Shown one piece after another: positions 59,627-64,000 of a stretch of 64,000 nt of DNA. The notes beneath the pieces were generated by a model. That model was not told where the DNA came from. It saw only the letters and a program-made list of their open reading frames with translations, and did no database searches. Numbering within the stretch: position 1 is the stretch's first letter; each line of letters starts with the position of its first letter. This stretch comes from Streptomyces sp. NBC_01244 (GTDB taxonomy: Bacteria; Actinomycetota; Actinomycetes; Streptomycetales; Streptomycetaceae): positions 5,394,001 to 5,458,000 of the forward strand of contig NZ_CP108488.1 of NCBI RefSeq assembly GCF_035987325.1, given 5' to 3'. Made by a program: the position numbers and the translations under genes.

Positions 59627-61431
59627 GCACCCCAGGCAGTGGCCCCGCAGCAGCGGGCACCAGCACCGGCATACGGCTCCACGCCCCGGCGCCCGGCTGG
59701 TCCGTGGACGCCGATGTCGTGGTCGTCGGATCCGGAGTCGCCGGACTGACCGCCGCACTGCGCTGCGCCGCCGCGGGCCGCCGTACCGTCGTGGTCACCA
59801 AGGCCCGGCTCGACGACGGCTCCACCCGCTGGGCCCAGGGCGGCATCGCCGCCGCCCTCGGCGACGGGGACACCCCCGAGCAGCACCTCGACGACACCCT
59901 CGTCGCCGGCGCCGGCCTGTGTGACGAGGCCGCCGTCCGGCTCCTGGTCACCGAGGGCCCCGACGCCGTACGCCGCCTCATCGCGACCGGCGCCGTCTTC
60001 GACACCTCCGCCGAGACCGGCGAGATCGAGCTGACCCGCGAGGGCGGCCACCACCGCCGCCGCATCGCGCACGCGGGCGGGGACGCCACCGGCGCCGAGA
60101 TCTCCCGGGCGCTCGTCGAGGCCGTCCACGACGCCGGCATCGAGACCGTCGAGAACGCCCTGGTCCTGGACCTGCTCCTGGACGCCGAGGGCCGTACCGC
60201 GGGCGTCACCCTGCACGTCATGGGCGAGGGCCAGCACGACGGGGTCGGCGCCGTCCACGCGCCCGCCGTGATCCTCGCGACCGGCGGCATGGGCCAGGTC
60301 TTCTCCGCGACCACCAACCCGTCGGTGTCCACCGGCGACGGAGTGGCCCTCGCCCTGCGCGCCGGCGCCGAGGTCTCCGACCTCGAATTCGTGCAGTTCC
60401 ACCCCACCGTGCTCTTCCTCGGCGCCGACGCCGAGGGCCAGCAGCCCCTGGTGTCGGAGGCCGTCCGCGGCGAGGGCGCGTACCTCGTCGACGCCGGCGG
60501 GGTCCGCTTCATGACCGGCCAGCACGAGCTCGCCGAGCTCGCCCCGCGCGACATCGTCGCCAAGGGCATCATGCGCCGCATGCAGGAGCAGGGCACCCAG
60601 CACATGTACCTGGACGCCCGGCACTTCGGCGCGCAGATGTGGGAGCAGCGCTTCCCCACCATCCTCGCCGCGTGCCGCTCGCACGGCATCGACCCGGTCA
60701 CCGAGCCCATCCCCGTCGCCCCGGCCGCGCACTACGCCTCCGGCGGCGTACGGACCGACCTGCACGGCCGCACCACCGTGCCCGGGCTGTACGCCTGCGG
60801 CGAGGTCGCCTGCACCGGAGTGCACGGTGCGAACCGGCTCGCCTCCAACTCCCTGCTGGAGGGCCTGGTCTTCGCCGAGCGCATCGCCGACGACATCATC
60901 GGGAACCCGCCCGTGGGCACCGGCCCCGGGATCCCCGTCCCGGCCACCGGCCCCCTCCAGCCCGCCGAGGCGCGCTACGAGATCCAGCGCATCATGACGG
61001 ACGGCGCGGGCGTGCTCCGCTCCGCCGAGTCCCTGCGCCGGGCCGCCGCCGCGCTCGAAGCCCTGTACGCGACGGCGCTGACGGAGCTGGAGACCCGGGG
61101 CAAGACGGCCGTCCCCGGCACCGAGACCTGGGAGGCCACCAACCTCCTGTGCGTGGCCCGGGTGCTGGTCGCCGCCGCCCAGCGGCGTGCGGAGACCCGC
61201 GGCTGCCACTGGCGCGAGGACCACCCCGACCGGGACGACACCGACTGGCGGCGCCACCTGGTGGTGCGCCTGTCGGAGACCGAGCGGCGGGCCCTGGTCG
61301 TCACCCCCACGGACTCGGCGGACTTCCCGTCCGTACGCGTCCCCTTGAGCAGCCACAGCAGTAGCAACAGCAGTAACAGCAGCAGTAGCAGCAGCAACAG
61401 CACCCGCAGCACCGACAGCCTGGAGCCGTAA
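59623..61431 (+). CDS. nadB: L-aspartate oxidase
   Basis: The 602-residue flavoprotein oxidises aspartate to iminoaspartate for quinolinate. It has the FAD loop [60 protein letters not shown], the HPTVLF motif and the C-terminal [20 protein letters not shown], all diagnostic. GTG at 59623 overlaps the panC stop. The C-terminus holds an 18-residue Ser/Asn tract (about 576-593) from an AGC/AGT/AAC triplet array at 61348-61401. Confidence 0.96.
   Translation: MSTPGSGPAAAGTSTGIRLHAPAPGWSVDADVVVVGSGVAGLTAALRCAAAGRRTVVVTKARLDDGSTRWAQGGIAAALGDGDTPEQHLDDTLVAGAGLCDEAAVRLLVTEGPDAVRRLIATGAVFDTSAETGEIELTREGGHHRRRIAHAGGDATGAEISRALVEAVHDAGIETVENALVLDLLLDAEGRTAGVTLHVMGEGQHDGVGAVHAPAVILATGGMGQVFSATTNPSVSTGDGVALALRAGAEVSDLEFVQFHPTVLFLGADAEGQQPLVSEAVRGEGAYLVDAGGVRFMTGQHELAELAPRDIVAKGIMRRMQEQGTQHMYLDARHFGAQMWEQRFPTILAACRSHGIDPVTEPIPVAPAAHYASGGVRTDLHGRTTVPGLYACGEVACTGVHGANRLASNSLLEGLVFAERIADDIIGNPPVGTGPGIPVPATGPLQPAEARYEIQRIMTDGAGVLRSAESLRRAAAALEALYATALTELETRGKTAVPGTETWEATNLLCVARVLVAAAQRRAETRGCHWREDHPDRDDTDWRRHLVVRLSETERRALVVTPTDSADFPSVRVPLSSHSSSNSSNSSSSSSNSTRSTDSLEP
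61348..61401 (+). repeat. Triplet repeat encoding a Ser/Asn tract in nadB
   Basis: Eighteen consecutive codons are nearly all AGC, AGT or AAC. The stretch is conspicuously low in G+C third positions for this genome and is within the 3' end of nadB. Confidence 0.9.
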
Positions 61432-61433
61432 CC

Positions 61434-62432
61434 GTGAGCACGCACGAGCACGACCACACCCACCCGCACGAGGAGCTCCCGATCCTCGACCAGAGCGAGG
61501 GCGGCGGCTGCGGCGACGACTGCGCCTGCGGCGAGGGCGAGGAGACCGGCCTGGACCCGGCGCTCGCCCAGCTGCTCGTGGACGCCGGCCTGGACCCGAT
61601 CGAGGTCGAGGACATCGCGCACATGGCGATCTCCGAGGACCTCGACGGCGGAGTCGACGTCACGACCGTCGCCACCGTCCCCGAAGAGGCCGTCGCCACG
61701 GCCGACTTCACCGCGCGCGAGGCCGGCACGGTCGCGGGCCTGCGCGTCGCCGAGGCCGTCCTGTCCGTCGTCTGTACCGACACCTTCGAGGTCGAGCGGC
61801 ACGTCGAGGACGGCGAGCGGGTCGAAGCCGGCCAGGTCCTGCTCTCCGTACGGGCCCGCACCCGGGACCTGCTCACCGGCGAGCGCAGCGCGCTGAACCT
61901 GCTCTGCCTGATGTCGGGCATCGCCACGGCCACCCGCGCCTGGGCCGACGAGCTGGAGGGCACCAAGGCCAAGGTCCGCGACACCCGCAAGACCACCCCG
62001 GGCCTGCGCTGCCTGGAGAAGTACGCGGTCCGCTGCGGCGGCGGCGTCAACCACCGGATGTCGCTGTCCGACGCGGCGCTGGTGAAGGACAACCACGTGA
62101 TCGCGGCGGGCGGCGTCCGCGAGGCGTTCAAGGCCGTGCGCGAGCAGTTCCCCGACCTCCCCATCGAGGTCGAGGTGGACACCCTCCAGCAGGTCCGCGA
62201 GGCCCTGGACGCGGGCGCGGACCTGATCCTGCTCGACAACTTCACGCCCATCGAGACCGAGGAAGCGGTGGCGCTGGTCCACGGCCGCGCGGTCCTGGAG
62301 TCCTCGGGCCGCCTCACCATGCACAACGCCCGCGCCTACGCCGAGACCGGCGTCGACTACCTCGCCGTCGGCGGGCTCACCCACTCCTCCCCGATCCTGG
62401 ACATCGGCCTCGATCTGCGCGAGGCGGTGTAA
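61434..62432 (+). CDS. nadC: Quinolinate phosphoribosyltransferase (carboxylating)
   Basis: The 332-residue enzyme makes nicotinate mononucleotide from quinolinate and PRPP. Diagnostic blocks are EDIAHMAISEDLDGGVDVTT, LLCLMSGIATATRAWADELE, KVRDTRKTTPGLRCLEKYAV, the DNH motif in VKDNHVIAAGG, and AGADLILLDNFTPIETEEAV. GTG at 61434 is two bases after the nadB stop. The first 33 residues form an unusual metal-binding-like leader with alternating histidines (4, 6, 8, 10, 12) and Cys26, Cys30 and Cys32 in GGGCGDDCACGEGEE. Confidence 0.95.
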   Translation: MSTHEHDHTHPHEELPILDQSEGGGCGDDCACGEGEETGLDPALAQLLVDAGLDPIEVEDIAHMAISEDLDGGVDVTTVATVPEEAVATADFTAREAGTVAGLRVAEAVLSVVCTDTFEVERHVEDGERVEAGQVLLSVRARTRDLLTGERSALNLLCLMSGIATATRAWADELEGTKAKVRDTRKTTPGLRCLEKYAVRCGGGVNHRMSLSDAALVKDNHVIAAGGVREAFKAVREQFPDLPIEVEVDTLQQVREALDAGADLILLDNFTPIETEEAVALVHGRAVLESSGRLTMHNARAYAETGVDYLAVGGLTHSSPILDIGLDLREAV

Positions 62433-62435
62433 CCG

Positions 62436-63245
62436 GTGCTCCTCACCATCGACGTGGGCAACTCCCATACGGTTCTTGGCCTGTTCGACGGTGACGAGAT
62501 CGTCGAGCACTGGCGCGTCTCGACCGACCCGCGCCGCACGGCCGACGAGATGGCCGTGCTGATGCAGGGCCTGATGGGCATGCACCCGATGCTCGGCAAC
62601 GAGCTGGGCGACGGCATCCACGGCATCGCGATCTGCTCCACGGTGCCGGCGGTCCTGCACGAGCTCCGCGAGGTGACCCGGCGCTACTACGGCGACGTTC
62701 CGGCGGTGATCGTGGAGCCCGGCACCAAGACGGGCGTTCCGATCCTGATGGACAACCCGAAGGAGGTCGGCGCGGACCGCATCGTCAACGCGGTCGCCGC
62801 CGCCGAGCTCTACGGCGGCCCCGCGATCGTCGTCGACTTCGGCACGGCGACCACCTTCGACGCGGTCTCCGCCAAGGGCGAGTACGTCGGCGGGGTCATC
62901 TCCCCGGGCATCGAGATCTCCATGGAGGCCCTCGGCGTCCGGGGCGCCCAGCTCCGCAAGATCGAGCTGGCCCGCCCGCGCAACGTCATCGGCAAGTCCA
63001 CGGTCGAGGCGATGCAGTCGGGCGTGGTCTACGGGTTCGCGGGCCAGGTCGACGGGATCGTGGGCCGCATGGCCAAGGAGCTGGCCGGCCCGAACGGCGT
63101 CCCGGACGACGTCCGCGTCATCGCCACGGGCGGCCTGGCTCCGATCGTCCTCGGTGAGGCCGAGGCCATCGACGACCACGAGCCCTGGCTCACCCTGATC
63201 GGCCTCCGGCTGGTCTACGAGCGCAACGCGCCCGCCTTCGGCTGA
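62436..63245 (+). CDS. coaX: Type III pantothenate kinase
   Basis: The 269-residue ASKHA-fold kinase phosphorylates pantothenate, the first committed CoA step. It has LLTIDVGNSHTVLGLFDGDE (phosphate-1 motif), NPKEVGADRIVNAVAAAELY, AIVVDFGTATTFDAVSAKGE and GGVISPGIEISMEALGVRGA. GTG at 62436 is three bases after the nadC stop. Together with panC it links pantothenate synthesis and use in one operon. A 9-bp stem hairpin follows about 30 bases downstream. Confidence 0.96.
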   Translation: MLLTIDVGNSHTVLGLFDGDEIVEHWRVSTDPRRTADEMAVLMQGLMGMHPMLGNELGDGIHGIAICSTVPAVLHELREVTRRYYGDVPAVIVEPGTKTGVPILMDNPKEVGADRIVNAVAAAELYGGPAIVVDFGTATTFDAVSAKGEYVGGVISPGIEISMEALGVRGAQLRKIELARPRNVIGKSTVEAMQSGVVYGFAGQVDGIVGRMAKELAGPNGVPDDVRVIATGGLAPIVLGEAEAIDDHEPWLTLIGLRLVYERNAPAFG

Positions 63246-63276
63246 CCGGCCCGGCCCGCCCGCCCGATCGCCCCGA

Positions 63277-63312
63277 CGGCCCCCGCCCTCCCCCCCCGGA
63301 GGCCGGGGGCCG
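63277..63312 (+). terminator. Hairpin after the panC-coaX operon
   Basis: CGGCCCCCG at 63277-63285 pairs with CGGGGGCCG at 63304-63312 across an 18-base, C-rich loop. Confidence 0.5.
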
Positions 63313-63496
63313 CTCGCATCCCACGGGAGGCTGGCCTCCCCCGCTCCCCGCCCGGCCCTTACCTCGCCCTGACGCCCGCCATGACAATTTCCCCGGAAAT
63401 GGCCGGACCACGGCCACCGCGGGGATACCTTCGCCCCACGACATGTACCGGGAGCCCGTCCCCGGCGCCACAGCGCCTGTGACCGGAGGAGACGTC

Positions 63497-63682
63497 ATGA
63501 CCGCTCGGCCCGCCTGGCAGAAGTCCTCGTTCTGCGGCGAGGGGGACAACTGCGTGTACGTCAGTGCCGCCCCCGGCACCCTGGTCCGCGTGGCGGACCG
63601 CGCCGACCCGGCCCACCTGGTCCTCGCCACCACCCAGGCCGCCTGGGCGGATTTCCTGCGCGTGGTCAAGCAGTCGGACTAG
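63497..63682 (+). CDS. Second DUF397 domain protein
   Basis: The 61-residue protein has the DUF397 pattern WQKSSFCGEGDNCVYVSAAP, then VRVADRADPAHLVLATTQAA and a C-terminal WADFLRVVKQ. The ATG follows GACCGGAGGAG. No XRE or HATPase partner is visible in the remaining window, so it may act with a distant partner or with a gene beyond the right edge. Confidence 0.9.
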   Translation: MTARPAWQKSSFCGEGDNCVYVSAAPGTLVRVADRADPAHLVLATTQAAWADFLRVVKQSD

Positions 63683-63743
63683 GCCCCCTTTCCGACACGC
63701 GCCCTGTACGTGTTCACTCAAGGGATTTTGTCCGATTAGCGCG

Positions 63744-63749
63744 TATCTT
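63744..63749 (+). promoter_or_regulatory. Candidate -10 box of leaderless mRNA at the right edge
   Basis: TATCTT lies six bases before the ATG at 63756. Confidence 0.45.
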
Positions 63750-63755
63750 CGGCCC

Positions 63756-64000
63756 ATGCCCACGCCCTATGGATCCCGCGGCGGCATGGCGTTCGGCGCC
63801 GATGAGCTTCACGTGCTCAGGCGTTCGCTCGCTCACGCCCTTCAGTCCTCGACGGCCCCACTGACGGCCGTCGAGGTCCAGGACTGCCTGCGCCTCGCGG
63901 CGTCGGTGGACGACGCGGTGCAGGAGGCGGGGAGGCTCAGAGCGTTCCTCCTGGCCGACCTGGCGCGGTACAGAGCCGCCCTGCCCGGCAGCCTCTCCGG
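63756..64000 (+). CDS. Partial gene at the right edge, unrecognised helical protein
   Basis: The frame begins MPTPYGSRGGMAFGADELHV and continues LRRSLAHALQSSTAPLTAVE, then VQDCLRLAASVDDAVQEAGR and LRAFLLADLARYRAALPGSL, and is still open at the window end. Codon use is normal for the genome. The predicted helical pattern is clear, but no family is recognised from the first 81 residues. Translation appears leaderless. Confidence 0.7.
   Translation, partial: MPTPYGSRGGMAFGADELHVLRRSLAHALQSSTAPLTAVEVQDCLRLAASVDDAVQEAGRLRAFLLADLARYRAALPGSLS

Noticed and set aside
61434..61532. Start of nadC at a downstream in-frame GTG, excluding the His/Cys leader
   Set aside because: The GTG at 61434 is two bases after the nadB stop, matching the spacing of the other operon junctions, and no good ribosome site is seen before later starts.
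1..64000. CRISPR arrays, tRNA or rRNA genes and complete insertion sequences
   Set aside because: No regularly spaced direct repeats with unique spacers, no cloverleaf-like sequence with conserved GTTC/TPsiC arms, and no transposase frames were noticed in either strand.

Overview
The window reads as a chromosomal segment of a Streptomyces or a very close relative. The evidence is very high GC with strong G/C preference at third codon positions, frequent GTG starts and one TTG start, many apparently leaderless genes, DUF397/XRE/anti-sigma ATPase regulators, a tipA-type thiopeptide-responsive MerR gene, and the conserved order ppa-dacB-metalloprotease-tilS-hpt-ftsH-folE followed by the fol genes, nuoD2 and panC-nadB-nadC-coaX. 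From memory this matches the S. coelicolor tipA-to-coaX interval. No tRNA, rRNA, CRISPR array or complete transposon was seen.

Bases 1-13,000 hold accessory housekeeping and regulatory genes: an FMN reductase divergent from a TetR regulator across an operator-rich gap, a secreted class C-type serine hydrolase, a GNAT enzyme, an ECF sigma factor followed by a one-span membrane protein, a stand-alone family A exonuclease/polymerase, a QorB-like quinone reductase divergent from an HxlR regulator, a DUF2786 protein, a TatA-like protein and a FUSC-family membrane protein. Bases 12,900-15,000 carry a DUF397 / HATPase anti-sigma / XRE-DUF5753 regulator group. A near-identical 24-bp element lies upstream of two of these genes.

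Bases 15,100-30,900 run from an aldehyde dehydrogenase and a class B PBP through a DinB protein, a PadR remnant, tipA (with its 19-bp-spacer palindromic promoter and internal TipAS start), a DedA protein and a ThrE-type exporter, then the conserved ppa, dacB, zinc metalloprotease, tilS, hpt and ftsH block. ftsH is preceded by a 9-codon overlapping upstream frame with a strong Shine-Dalgarno. Bases 30,900-38,000 are the folate biosynthesis region: folE rightward, and folP, an NTF2-like gene, folB, folK and a DUF3180 gene leftward. Between the two converging halves sits accessory DNA: a broken, free-standing Hint/LAGLIDADG (intein-like) gene and a GNAT gene.

Bases 36,200-55,700 contain an MprF/LysX-type lysyl-lipid synthase divergent from a membrane-linked esterase, an OpuC-type osmolyte ABC transporter, an Ala/Pro-rich coiled-coil membrane protein, an arylamine N-acetyltransferase, an orphan NuoD, two PH-domain membrane proteins, a LuxR-type two-component system, a MidA/NDUFAF7-type methyltransferase, a secreted M28 aminopeptidase and an ArsR-like regulator. 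Bases 55,800-63,300 hold a threonine aldolase-like enzyme with a repetitive N-terminal extension, divergent from a tightly packed cofactor operon: DUF2520 reductase, panC, nadB, nadC and coaX (pantothenate/CoA and NAD). The right edge has a second DUF397 gene and the start of an unrecognised leaderless gene. A family of GC-rich intergenic inverted-repeat elements is scattered through the non-coding gaps.
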